From assembly GCA_963792655.1 (NCBI GenBank), contig CAWBWU010000006.1:1-64000 (forward strand): a stretch of 64,000 nucleotides of DNA, written 5' to 3'. The notes beneath the pieces were generated by a model. That model was not told the DNA's origin. It worked only from the letters and a program-made list of their open reading frames with translations, and ran no database searches. Source of the DNA: DOZZ01 sp963792655 (GTDB lineage: Bacteria > Acidobacteriota > Terriglobia > Bryobacterales > Bryobacteraceae). This document shows, one piece after another, positions 43,270 to 52,196 of the stretch (positions are counted from its first letter, which is position 1; each line of letters begins with the position of its first letter). A program made the position numbers and the translations under genes.

Positions 43270-44118
43270 ATGTGCCCGGCGTTCCTCGCTAATTATCAGC
43301 TTCCGCTGTCGCGGCTGACGTTCGCGTCAGTCGTCGACATCATCGCTGTTGCGGTGCTGATTTATCAGCTCCTGCTAATCGTTCGCGGTACGCGAGCGGC
43401 ACATGTGCTGGCCGGTATCGGAGTGATCGTTCTGATCTATGTGGCGTCCGACCGCTTCGGTTTGGAAGCACTGCACACGGTGCTCGCGTTCATCGTCCCT
43501 TACACCGCCATTGCGCTGATCATTCTGTTCCAGTCGGAGATTCGCCGTACGCTGGCGCGCATCGGCCGCAAGCGCCTTCTGGGTGGCGGCTTCCGGCGCC
43601 CTGAGGCCACCGACGAAATTCTGCTGGCACTCATGACGCTGAGCCAAACCAGTACAGGCGCTCTGATTGTGCTTGAGCGCGACATCGGCCTGCGCACGTT
43701 TGTCGAGAGCGGCATCAGCCTGAATTCAGAGATTTCGCGCGACCTGCTGCTTTCCATTTTCCGGCGGGGAGCCGCCCTGCATGACGGCGCTGTGATCATT
43801 CAAAAAGACCGGATCGCGGCCGCAGCGTGCTTTCTGCCGTTGAGCACCAACCCCGCGCTCTCAAGCAAACTTGGCACGCGCCACCGCGCCGCCATCGGCA
43901 TCACGGAAGAAACCGATTGCCTCTCGCTCATCGTGTCGGAAGAGAGCGGCGCGATTTCCGTGGCCGCCTTTGGCGACATCACGCATAACGTGACGGTCGA
44001 TGAAGTGGATGCCCGTATCAATCAGCACTTCGGCGTCTCCCAGCGGCGCTTCCGCCAGGTTTCGGGTCTCGCGCGGCACGGCCGGCGGGATGCGAAGAAG
44101 CAGGAAGCGGGGCGCTGA
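43270..44118 (+). CDS. cdaA: Diadenylate cyclase CdaA
   Basis: This 282-residue membrane enzyme makes the second messenger c-di-AMP from two ATP. Three N-terminal membrane helices (VVDIIAVAVLIYQLLLIV, HVLAGIGVIVLIYVA, VLAFIVPYTAIALIILF) precede the DAC domain with the catalytic DGA in ALHDGAVII and the RHR in GTRHRAAIG. Its stop overlaps the cdaR start as TGATG. cdaA-cdaR-glmM is the conserved operon that ties c-di-AMP to cell-wall precursor synthesis. Confidence 0.96.
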   Translation: MCPAFLANYQLPLSRLTFASVVDIIAVAVLIYQLLLIVRGTRAAHVLAGIGVIVLIYVASDRFGLEALHTVLAFIVPYTAIALIILFQSEIRRTLARIGRKRLLGGGFRRPEATDEILLALMTLSQTSTGALIVLERDIGLRTFVESGISLNSEISRDLLLSIFRRGAALHDGAVIIQKDRIAAAACFLPLSTNPALSSKLGTRHRAAIGITEETDCLSLIVSEESGAISVAAFGDITHNVTVDEVDARINQHFGVSQRRFRQVSGLARHGRRDAKKQEAGR

Positions 44119-44768
44119 TGATCCGCTTCGTACGCTGGCTGTTGAGCGACATCTGGTGGAAGATCGCGTCACTGATCTTTGCGGCGGTGGTGTGGGGAGT
44201 GGTCTCCGCCGAGCCTGAAATCGAAACGGTGATGACGGTTCCCGTGCAGTATGCAAACCGCCCGGCGAACCTCGAGGTGGGCGCCGACTATCTCCAGACC
44301 ATTCGCCTGGAACTGCGCGGCAGCAGTGGCCGCCTGCGTGATTTGAACAATGTGAAGACCGCAGTTGTGCTCGATTTTTCGGATGTCCGCACGCCCGGTG
44401 AGCGCAGCTTTCCGATTACGGCCGAGAGCGCGCATCTGCCTCGCGGGATTCAACTGGTGCGGGCCGTGCCATCTGACATGCACTTCCGCTTCGAGCGCAG
44501 CGCGGTTAAATCGGTTCCGGTGGAGGTGCGCGCCTCAGGTCACCTGCCCGGCGGCGGCACCGCGCAAATCGTAACCGTGCCAACTCAGGTTACGATCGCC
44601 GGCCCGGAAGCTCAGGTACGGCAGGTCCGGTCGGTGCTCACAGATCCGGTGGACTTGAACTCGATTCGCGGCGCGACAACGCGCACCTCCGCAATCTATG
44701 CCAGTGAGCCCGAGGTACGCCTCTTGAGCCGCCCTCAGGTCCAGGTCAAAGTAACGATAAAACAGTAA
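44118..44768 (+). CDS. cdaR: YbbR-domain regulator CdaR
   Basis: This 216-residue protein has one N-terminal membrane helix (IWWKIASLIFAAVVWGVVSA) and two extracytoplasmic YbbR repeats (VMTVPVQYANRPANLEV..LQTIRLELRGSSGRL and KSVPVEVRASGHLPGGG..VTVPTQVTIAGPEAQVRQV). YbbR proteins bind CdaA and modulate its activity. It has two repeats where the Bacillus protein has four. Translationally coupled to cdaA. Confidence 0.94.
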   Translation: MIRFVRWLLSDIWWKIASLIFAAVVWGVVSAEPEIETVMTVPVQYANRPANLEVGADYLQTIRLELRGSSGRLRDLNNVKTAVVLDFSDVRTPGERSFPITAESAHLPRGIQLVRAVPSDMHFRFERSAVKSVPVEVRASGHLPGGGTAQIVTVPTQVTIAGPEAQVRQVRSVLTDPVDLNSIRGATTRTSAIYASEPEVRLLSRPQVQVKVTIKQ

Positions 44769-44804
44769 GAAACAATTGGCCCAGCCGCTACACTGTTGAG
44801 AGCG

Positions 44805-46136
44805 ATGGCAAAGCAATTATTCGGTACGGACGGAATCCGCGGCGTCGCGGGCAAGCCCCCATTAGACCCGGCGACGGTGTCGGCTTTCGGGCTGGCGTTA
44901 GGCGCCGACGTAAAAGCCGCACACGGCGGCGGCTACGTTCTGATCGCAATGGATACCCGCGAGTCCGGTCCGGAGATTGCCGCGCAAGTCGCGGGCGGTC
45001 TGGCGGAAGAAGGCGTCGCCACGCGCTTCGCGGGCGTTCTCACGACGCCTGGCGTGGCGTACCTGACTCGCCTGGGTGCTGCAGCAGGCGTCATGATCTC
45101 GGCTTCGCACAATCCGTTCCAGGACAATGGGCTGAAGGTGTTCGACACCTCCGGGTTCAAGCTGCCGGACGACGAAGAGATGCTGATTGAAGAAGAGATC
45201 TTCCGGCTGTTGCCGGCGAAACAGACCTTCTCACTGCCTCTGGTCGAAGACGCTGCTCTGGCTCAGCCTTACCTCGATTTTCTCCTGACTACGATTCCGT
45301 CGCAGCTCGATGGCTTGCACCTGGTGCTCGACTGCGGCAACGGCGCTGCGTCCGGACTTGCGCCTGACCTGTTCCGGCGCGCGGGTGCACGCGTCACTGC
45401 GATCCACACCGAACCCGATGGCCGCAACATCAACCTGAACTGCGGCGCGCTGCATGTCGAAGATTTGGCCGAACGGGTGGTGCGCGAAGGCGCGCACGGC
45501 GGCGTGGCGTTCGATGGCGACGCGGACCGCGCCATCTTCGTCGCTGCATCAGGTGAAGTGGTCAATGGCGATGCCGTGATGTTGATTGCGGCGCGTAGCT
45601 TGAAGTCACGCGGACAGTTGCCCAAGGATCTGATCGTCTCCACGGTGATGTCGAACCTCGGCCTGGAGAAAGCGCTCGAGCGCGACGGCATTCGCATGTT
45701 GCGCACGCCAGTGGGCGATAAGTACGTGCTCGAAGAGATGCTGCGAACCGGAGCAGCGCTGGGCGGTGAACAATCGGGCCACATGATCTTCAACCAGTAC
45801 GCGACCACGGGCGATGGCATGCTGACCGCACTGCAGATCTTCTCGATCGTAAAAGAATCCGGCAAGACGCTCGATGAACTGACGAGCGATCTGGTGATCT
45901 ATCCGCAGCGCCTAGTGAACGTGCGCGTGAAGGAGCGGAGGCCCCTGGAAGATCTGGCCGATGTGCGCGCCGAAATCGCGGCATGTGAAAAGGAACTGGA
46001 CGGTACCGGACGCATCCTGGTGCGCTTCTCGGGCACCGAACCGCTGGCGCGCGTAATGGTGGAAGGCACGGACCTGGCGCGCGTAGAGAACTACTCGCAC
46101 CGCATCGCGTCAATGATCGAACTGGCGCTCGGTTAA
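44805..46136 (+). CDS. glmM: Phosphoglucosamine mutase
   Basis: This 443-residue enzyme converts glucosamine 6-phosphate to glucosamine 1-phosphate for peptidoglycan. LFGTDGIRGVAGK, the phosphoserine loop VMISASHNPFQDNGLKVF, the Mg site VAFDGDADRAIFV, and the sugar-binding GGEQSGHMI and RFSGTEPLARVMVEG loops are all present. The ATG at 44805 gives the normal N-terminus. Third gene of the cda operon. It ends within the stop of the convergent peptidase gene. Confidence 0.97.
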   Translation: MAKQLFGTDGIRGVAGKPPLDPATVSAFGLALGADVKAAHGGGYVLIAMDTRESGPEIAAQVAGGLAEEGVATRFAGVLTTPGVAYLTRLGAAAGVMISASHNPFQDNGLKVFDTSGFKLPDDEEMLIEEEIFRLLPAKQTFSLPLVEDAALAQPYLDFLLTTIPSQLDGLHLVLDCGNGAASGLAPDLFRRAGARVTAIHTEPDGRNINLNCGALHVEDLAERVVREGAHGGVAFDGDADRAIFVAASGEVVNGDAVMLIAARSLKSRGQLPKDLIVSTVMSNLGLEKALERDGIRMLRTPVGDKYVLEEMLRTGAALGGEQSGHMIFNQYATTGDGMLTALQIFSIVKESGKTLDELTSDLVIYPQRLVNVRVKERRPLEDLADVRAEIAACEKELDGTGRILVRFSGTEPLARVMVEGTDLARVENYSHRIASMIELALG

Positions 46137-48184
46137 TCTGCGCAGGTTCGCACGATGAACGCGTACACCATCGCTGTTTCTTTGTAGCGTTCGTAGCGGC
46201 CAGAGGGCCCGCCATGTCCCGCGCCCATTTCGGTTTTTAACAGCAGCAGGTTTGCGTCGGTCTTCAGGGTGCGCAGCTTCGCGACCCACTTCGCCGGTTC
46301 CCAATAAGCCACGCGCGGATCGTTCAGACCAGTGGTGACCAGTAAGTTCGGATAAGCCTTGGCCTCTACGTTGTCGTAGGGCGAGTACGACTTCATGTAG
46401 TCGTAGTAGTGCTTGTGTTCGGGGTTGCCCCACTGATCGTATTCACCGGTGGTGAGCGGGATGGTCGGGTCGAGCATGGTGGTCACTACATCGACAAACG
46501 GCACGCGCGCGACGATGGTGTGAAACAGATCGGGCCGCATGTTCGCCACTGCACCCATCAGCAGACCGCCTGCGCTCCCGCCGGTGGCGGCTAGTTTGGC
46601 GGGCGTTGTGTACTGTTGGGCAACCAGGTGCTCGGCGCACGCAATGAAGTCGGTGAAGGTGTTGCGCTTATTGAGCAGGCGGCCTGCCTCGAACCAGCGC
46701 CGTCCACGTTCGGCTCCGCCGCGGATATGCGCAGTCGCCACGATGAAGCCGCGATCGAGCAAGCTGAGCGACGCGATGCTGAAGTGCGGATCGCTGTTCA
46801 GTCCGTAAGATCCATACGCGTTGAGCAGCAGTGGATGCGTACCGTCCCTGGCGACGCCGCGCTTATAGACCAAGGAGATCGGGACGCGTGCGCCATCTGA
46901 AGCAACGGCCTCGATGCGCTCAGCTTGATAGTCTTCCGGGCGGTAACCGCCGAGCACCGGCATCTGCTTCTTCAACTCGCGCTCGCGAGTACGCATGTCG
47001 TAGTCGAAGACGGTCCCGGGCGTCACCATCGACTCGTAGATGAAGCGCAGGGTGGTGGTGCGGTACTCCGGATTCTCCGCAGTGCCGACTGAGTAAGCGG
47101 GCTCCGGAAAATCGATACGGTGCGCATCGCCCGTGAGCAAGTCCTGCACGATGATGGCGGGAAGCGCGTTCTCGCGCGTTGAAAGCACCAGGTGATGTTC
47201 GAACGCTTCGACGTCATCGAGCGTGCCGTCGGGATCTTCCGCGCGCAAAAGGGTCCAATGCTCACGGCTAGGAGTGGCGACAGGCGCGGCCATCAACTCG
47301 AAGTTCACCGCACCGCCGTCGTTCGTTCGAATCAGAAACCGGTCGCCCTGGTGCTCAACGTAGTATTCGACGCCCGTCCGCCGCGGCTCAATAATCTGGA
47401 ATTCACCGCCAGGTTGATCCGCGTCCAGATAAAGCACTTCAGACGTGGTGCTCGCGTTGACTGAGGTGATCAGAATGTACCGGCTGCTGCGAGTCTTGCG
47501 CAGCTCAAACGTGAAAAGTGGATCGCTCTCGACGAACATCACGCGATCGAGAGCAGGGTCGGTGCCGATCACGTGACGCCAGACCTTTTCTGGCCGCTGC
47601 GTTGCGTCGAAAGTGACGTAGAAGATAGTCCGGTTGTCGTTCGCCCAGGCGAGCCCGTACGTGGTCTCCGGCACACGGTCGGCAAGGTTCTCGCCGGTGT
47701 TGAGGTTTTTCACTTCGAGCGTGAAGCGCTCGGAGCCGTTGTAGTCCACCGAGTAGGCCAGCAGTTGCTGGTCGTAACTGACGGCCATGCCGCCCAGCGC
47801 GAAGTACTCTTTGCTCTCGGCGAGCACGTTGCCGTCGAGCATCACTTGTTCCGCGGCATCCAGTGTTCCGTGCTTGCGGCAGTAGATTGGATACTGTTTG
47901 CCTTCTTCAGTGCGCGAGTAGTAGAAGTAATCGCCTTTGCGCACGGGCACGCTTAAGTCGGTCTGTTGGATGCGCCCGATGATCTCGTTGTAGATTGCGG
48001 TCTCGAGCGGCTTGGTTTCAGCGAGCACCGCCTCGGTGTAACGGTTCTCTGCTTCGAGGTACGCAACCGTAGCCGGGTCATCGCGGTCACGCAGCCAGTA
48101 GTAAGGATCGATGCGCGTGTCGCCGTGAAGCGTGAGTTCTTTTGCGATGCGCGGCGCGACGGGCGCCGTAGGATTGTCGGACAT
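46133..48184 (-). CDS. ptrB: Oligopeptidase B (prolyl oligopeptidase family)
   Basis: This 683-residue serine peptidase has an N-terminal beta-propeller and a C-terminal alpha/beta hydrolase. The nucleophile lies in AATGGSAGGLLMG (about 534), the Asp in LVTTGLNDPRV, and the His in MGAGHGGPSGRYE. LNAYGSYG and HIRGGAERGR are S9A markers. It cuts short basic peptides after Arg/Lys and acts in the cytoplasm or periplasm; no signal peptide is visible. Length is typical. Confidence 0.93.
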   Translation of the reverse strand: MSDNPTAPVAPRIAKELTLHGDTRIDPYYWLRDRDDPATVAYLEAENRYTEAVLAETKPLETAIYNEIIGRIQQTDLSVPVRKGDYFYYSRTEEGKQYPIYCRKHGTLDAAEQVMLDGNVLAESKEYFALGGMAVSYDQQLLAYSVDYNGSERFTLEVKNLNTGENLADRVPETTYGLAWANDNRTIFYVTFDATQRPEKVWRHVIGTDPALDRVMFVESDPLFTFELRKTRSSRYILITSVNASTTSEVLYLDADQPGGEFQIIEPRRTGVEYYVEHQGDRFLIRTNDGGAVNFELMAAPVATPSREHWTLLRAEDPDGTLDDVEAFEHHLVLSTRENALPAIIVQDLLTGDAHRIDFPEPAYSVGTAENPEYRTTTLRFIYESMVTPGTVFDYDMRTRERELKKQMPVLGGYRPEDYQAERIEAVASDGARVPISLVYKRGVARDGTHPLLLNAYGSYGLNSDPHFSIASLSLLDRGFIVATAHIRGGAERGRRWFEAGRLLNKRNTFTDFIACAEHLVAQQYTTPAKLAATGGSAGGLLMGAVANMRPDLFHTIVARVPFVDVVTTMLDPTIPLTTGEYDQWGNPEHKHYYDYMKSYSPYDNVEAKAYPNLLVTTGLNDPRVAYWEPAKWVAKLRTLKTDANLLLLKTEMGAGHGGPSGRYERYKETAMVYAFIVRTCAD

Positions 48185-48187
48185 GTT

Positions 48188-49039
48188 TTAGCGAATGAGT
48201 GCGTTGAACAGCAACTTGAATGACTGATAACTCTGCGCGCGGTACTGCGGGCGCATACCGAACAGCACGACGTGGCCTTTCCCAACCGGCACATCGGCGA
48301 TAGCGCTTTTATTAGCGAGCAACGGTTCGCCGAGAAGCCAACCTGAGGCGAGCACGTCTTTATCTGCGTAGCGTGCGACTGACGAAGCAGTCACTTCGAA
48401 CACCGGGCTTTGTTCTGACCAGATCGCGATCTCTGAAGGCAAGCCCAGCGTCAAGGGGCTTTTGGTATCGAGAGCAACGCGCAACAATGAACCGGGCGAA
48501 TAGTATTGCGTGTTCGAAACGCCATTCATCACGTTGGTGATTGGCAGCCCGAGGTTGGCGATCGCCCAGCGCGTTGACCGGTTGAAGAATACCAGGCTGC
48601 CGCCCGCTTGCACGAACGCTTTCAGCTCCGCTACGGCCTTCGCATCAAGTCCGCCAGTGTATTCCTTAGGCATCGTATCGGGAGCAAAGCCGCGGCTCAT
48701 CTCCGTTTCGCTGGCATCCGGGAAAACAATCACATCGAAGCGCTGCCTGAGATTTCCGGCGTCGATCTGCGGGTTGGTCAACGCTGCGTAACGAAAGCCG
48801 AATTGGTCGAACGTCCAGCGTGTCCAACCTTCATCCATGTTGGGGACGAAGCTCTTGTAAAGCGCGATTCGCGGCTGCCGAACTTGCTTCCAATCAGGCC
48901 CGCTTGATGCTGATGCGAAGTCCCCGTCGTCGCATTGCGCCAGACTGGGATGCCAGTCTTCCACATCTGGTTGATCGTCTGCCACGTGTCCGTATCGGAA
49001 GCCTGGATGCCGTGCATCCTTTTTTGCTTCAAGTGCCAT
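48188..49039 (-). CDS. C-terminal region of an M14 peptidase, split off by frameshifts
   Basis: These 283 codons read as the tail of the upstream carboxypeptidase: QPRIALYKSFVPNMDEGWTRWTFDQFGF, IVFPDASE, LKAFVQAGGSLVFFNRSTRWAI, GHVVLFGMRPQYRAQSYQSFKLLFNAL. This is the glutamine-amidotransferase-like domain usually fused to such M14 enzymes. The first 40 residues are probably out of frame. The connecting part (KLTPSPVAVKDDLWHLKQ) lies in a third frame (about 48935-49085). A lost G in a GGGG run near 48935 accounts for one break. Probably one 790-residue gene in reality. Confidence 0.8.
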   Translation of the reverse strand: MALEAKKDARHPGFRYGHVADDQPDVEDWHPSLAQCDDGDFASASSGPDWKQVRQPRIALYKSFVPNMDEGWTRWTFDQFGFRYAALTNPQIDAGNLRQRFDVIVFPDASETEMSRGFAPDTMPKEYTGGLDAKAVAELKAFVQAGGSLVFFNRSTRWAIANLGLPITNVMNGVSNTQYYSPGSLLRVALDTKSPLTLGLPSEIAIWSEQSPVFEVTASSVARYADKDVLASGWLLGEPLLANKSAIADVPVGKGHVVLFGMRPQYRAQSYQSFKLLFNALIR

Positions 49040-49075
49040 AGATCGTCTTTCACTGCAACTGGCGAAGGCGTTAGC

Positions 49076-50557
49076 TTACCTGGAACCGAGATCATTGACC
49101 GTGCGTACATCCACTCCAAATAACAACGGCAATGTCTGCGCAGTCACATCATAGGGCCGGCGAGGCGGCCCACCGGGGTACATGCGCAGGTCGGGGTAGT
49201 GTTGCGTCTCAAGCAAAGCTTTCGCGTAGCCACTATACGGCTGGGCCATACGAATCACACGATCACCGTTTTCCGCGACCTCCACCTCAACACCGCCAAA
49301 CTTTAGCGTTTCCAGCATGCGCTGTGTCGCGCCGGGGTCGCGCTGTTGTGCGGGAATCAGAAAGCCCCACGGCGATGTGCGCGCAACTTGTCTCTGCCCG
49401 ATGCGATAGAACGCCCGCAGCATCTCTTCACGATGAATCGCTGCCTGATACAAACACGATTCGAACGCAAGCTCCTGGTAGTCGATGATGTCGCGCAGCT
49501 TCCACGTGCCACCCATCCACGGCTCCAGATAATTCCAGCTCTTCTCGCGCGGACTATAGCCCAGCGCTTCTGCTTCGATCTGCTCCGGCTTCACGTTGAT
49601 GGGCGTGGCAAGCCGTGCGCTCGCTGATTCGGTCAGAATGCGCAAGCCGCCGTGAAACGCCTGGTAGTGGCGGCTTGGCGTCCAGAAATCATAAGTCGAG
49701 TTGATCGAGATACCGGTCTTCCCTGCCGCGGTCAGGTCCGACGCCATGGAAGTGCCGATCATGTTCATCTCTTGCACGATGATCGGATCAATGTTGGGCT
49801 CAACCGGATCGAGCCACGGCGGCACAAACAGGCGCGCACCGTAGGGCCCTTGCTGATGCACGTCGTAAACGATCTCGGGATGCCAGACGTTGTGCAGTTG
49901 ACTGATGGTCGCGCGCGTCTCGGGCTGAGAGAAGATATACCAGTCGCGGTTGTTGTCATGGCCGATGTAGCGCTGCCAGAGTTCGGGCGGCGCGGTGCCT
50001 TCGAACCTGGTATTGAGCGTCTTGCGGTACCACTGCGTCACGATGTCGACACCATCCGGATTGAGGGATGGCACGAGCAACACGATGTCATTCGCCAGGA
50101 TGCTGCGGAAGCGTGGAGAGTCTTCAGTGATCAATCGATACGCAAATTCAACTGCACTATGCGTCGACGCGACTTCGCTCGCGTGGATGGAACAGGTGAT
50201 CATCACGATGTTCTTGCCATTGACGATCAAGCGCTCGGCTTCCGCGGGCGTGGTGATGCGCGGATCGGCCAGGCGCCGCTGCTGCTCACGGTAGGCGTTC
50301 AGGTTGCGTAGCGTCTCGGGCGCGGCAATAGTAGCTACGATGAGCGGGCGTCCGTCGACGCTCTTTCCATATTCCTCAACGCGGATCTTATCGCTGCTTT
50401 TAGCAAGCTCGTGGAAGTAAGAGACAACTTTGCTCCAGTCGAGCAGTTCGCGATCGGCGCCAATCGGGTGACCGAAGTAGCGTGACGGTTCAGGAATCGG
50501 CGCGGCGGCCAATACCGCGGCAATGGCCAGGAGAGCCGCGACAACGCGAAATTTCAT
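49076..50557 (-). CDS. M14 zinc carboxypeptidase, catalytic part
   Basis: This 493-residue part has a signal peptide (VVAALLAIAAVLAAAP) and a zinc carboxypeptidase domain with HASEVASTHS (zinc His/Glu, about 126), LLVPSLNPDG, GHDNNRDWY and HQQGPYGARLF (zinc His). The frame ends at a stop just after LLFGVDVRTV, where relatives go on for another 300 residues. The remainder is at 48188 in other frames. It is an exported peptidase, probably degrading environmental peptides. Confidence 0.88.
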   Translation of the reverse strand: MKFRVVAALLAIAAVLAAAPIPEPSRYFGHPIGADRELLDWSKVVSYFHELAKSSDKIRVEEYGKSVDGRPLIVATIAAPETLRNLNAYREQQRRLADPRITTPAEAERLIVNGKNIVMITCSIHASEVASTHSAVEFAYRLITEDSPRFRSILANDIVLLVPSLNPDGVDIVTQWYRKTLNTRFEGTAPPELWQRYIGHDNNRDWYIFSQPETRATISQLHNVWHPEIVYDVHQQGPYGARLFVPPWLDPVEPNIDPIIVQEMNMIGTSMASDLTAAGKTGISINSTYDFWTPSRHYQAFHGGLRILTESASARLATPINVKPEQIEAEALGYSPREKSWNYLEPWMGGTWKLRDIIDYQELAFESCLYQAAIHREEMLRAFYRIGQRQVARTSPWGFLIPAQQRDPGATQRMLETLKFGGVEVEVAENGDRVIRMAQPYSGYAKALLETQHYPDLRMYPGGPPRRPYDVTAQTLPLLFGVDVRTVNDLGSR

Positions 50558-50567
50558 CAGGTCGAGT

Positions 50568-50861
50568 TTAACCGCCGCCTACACGAAAGGCCTGCGGTTG
50601 CCGCTGTTCCAGAAGCAGGCGCCGCAGCGACCGGAGATCGTTCAGCAGACGGCCACTGCTTGTCATTTGTTGATGCAACCGCGCGAGCTTATAGTTCACA
50701 AGCTGCAGCGCTTCGAGCCGCCGGTCAGCATCATCCGCTTCCGCGAGCGCCACCTCGGCGCTGACATCCACCTGCGCCTCGGCGATCGCTTCGATCAGAA
50801 GTTCAATGTAATGGTGGGAGCTTTCGATACTATCGAACGGAGTGTCGGACGAACTGCTCAC
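50568..50861 (-). CDS. Small helical hypothetical protein
   Basis: This 97-residue protein is almost wholly helical and acidic then basic: YIELLIEAIAEAQVDVSAEVALAEADDADRRLEALQLVNYKLARLHQQM, a likely two-helix coiled coil, with a basic tail RSLRRLLLEQRQPQ. It ends seven codons from the M14 gene start region and could be transcribed with it. No family is recognised. Confidence 0.6.
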   Translation of the reverse strand: MSSSSDTPFDSIESSHHYIELLIEAIAEAQVDVSAEVALAEADDADRRLEALQLVNYKLARLHQQMTSSGRLLNDLRSLRRLLLEQRQPQAFRVGGG

Positions 50862-51111
50862 TAAAGCTCCTCCTTCTTCGCGCCCATTGTCTCAGAACTG
50901 TAGCAGAGGGGCCATGCTTTGGTTTGGAATTACGCGCATGGGCCCGGTGGTTCGTCTATTCGGAATGCGTAAGCTTTCGGCAGCGCGATCGCTCCACTCG
51001 CGCCTCTGAAAACTGCATCGGGTGCTATCGCGACAACAATTGCGGGGGCGCAGTTTCAGGACGTTGCTCAAGTGCCCGAAACAACATGTTAAGATCGTGA
51101 AGTCATAGCGC

Positions 51112-51188
<77 letters not shown>

Positions 51189-51212
51189 TCTGACAAAATC
51201 CCAGATAATTCC

Positions 51213-51416
51213 TCAGCGCTTTTGTCCTGTATCAGGCGGCAGCACGGGCAGAAATGCGTAGAAGCCGCGCCCACAGGCACGGCAGCGCATTTTCCGGACG
51301 CCTCCTAACCGCAGCACACGGCTGAGCAGCGTTGGGTTTTTGGAGGCCCGCACCTCACGCGTTTTGCATGACGGGCAGTAGGGCTGCAAGAGCGTCATCC
51401 CTCGGGTGTCTCTCAT
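51213..51416 (-). CDS. Small zinc-ribbon protein
   Basis: The 67-residue product has CPSCKTREV and MRCRACGRGFYAF, two CxxC knuckles that form a zinc ribbon, with a basic, Arg/Lys-rich segment between. An ATG at 51398 would give the same domain. Such ribbons may bind nucleic acid or serve in protein contacts. It lies 24 bases after tRNA-Asp on the other strand. Confidence 0.7.
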   Translation of the reverse strand: MRDTRGMTLLQPYCPSCKTREVRASKNPTLLSRVLRLGGVRKMRCRACGRGFYAFLPVLPPDTGQKR

Positions 51417-51487
51417 TCTCTACCCGCACGCATTGAAATAGTTCCGAACTGTTTGAAGAACTTTCAGCGCATCGGCACACATCCTAA

Positions 51488-52195
51488 GTGAACACATACG
51501 TCTACGCAGGAGCCGTCATCTTGAAAGCGCCGCTATTTCTCGCTCTTTTTTTGTCCGTTGCCGCCGGGAGTGCGGCCGGGGACCTGATCACGTTTGAGTC
51601 TTCCTCAGACGTCTTTCTCAACCCTGGGGACTCGCTCACTGAGCAGGGCTACGTCGTGACACTCACGACGGCGGATCCGTCTTCATTCGCGTATGTGACA
51701 AGCTCCGGTTCGGGTCTCGCCACCAACGGCACCAATGCTTTGGGTATCTATAACAGCCCTCACGTCATCGTCACTGCGGCCAGCGGCGGCACATTCAATC
51801 TGAGTGCCTTCGATGTCGCAGGCACGTTCACCGGGAGCGACCGCAATGTGCAGACCATCGGCGCGATCGGGACTTACTCCGATGGCACCACTAACATCTT
51901 CAGCGGGGCGCTTGCGAACCCCGATGTGTTCAGCACGCAAATAGTTTCCGGTTTCACCGGAGTGGTGTCGGTCGAGTTCTATGGCATCGCCGGCGTGAAC
52001 CCGGAGTGTGAGAACTGCCCCGAGTTCCAGTTGGACAACGTGCAGCTCGATGCGTCATCGTCCATCGCGACGATGACCGCGGTTCCCGAGCCGGGCACCA
52101 AGCTCATGTTTGCGTTGGGGGCGGCACTCTGGCTTCCCTTTCGGCTGATCAAACGCAACAAGCGCGCGTTGCCGGACGATGTGCCGCCCGTCTAG
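51488..52195 (+). CDS. PEP-CTERM sorting-domain protein
   Basis: A GTG at 51488 gives 235 residues with a signal peptide (APLFLALFLSVAAGSAAG), a Ser/Thr/Gly-rich beta domain typical of PEP-CTERM ectodomains (ITFESSSDV, FQLDNVQLD), and a C-terminal VPEPGTKLMFALGAALWLPFRLIKRNKR. VPEP, one membrane helix and a basic end are the recognition signal for exosortase, which cuts there and anchors the protein outside. No exosortase gene is in the window, so the enzyme must be encoded elsewhere. Confidence 0.88.
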   Translation: MNTYVYAGAVILKAPLFLALFLSVAAGSAAGDLITFESSSDVFLNPGDSLTEQGYVVTLTTADPSSFAYVTSSGSGLATNGTNALGIYNSPHVIVTAASGGTFNLSAFDVAGTFTGSDRNVQTIGAIGTYSDGTTNIFSGALANPDVFSTQIVSGFTGVVSVEFYGIAGVNPECENCPEFQLDNVQLDASSSIATMTAVPEPGTKLMFALGAALWLPFRLIKRNKRALPDDVPPV

Positions 52196-52196
52196 C

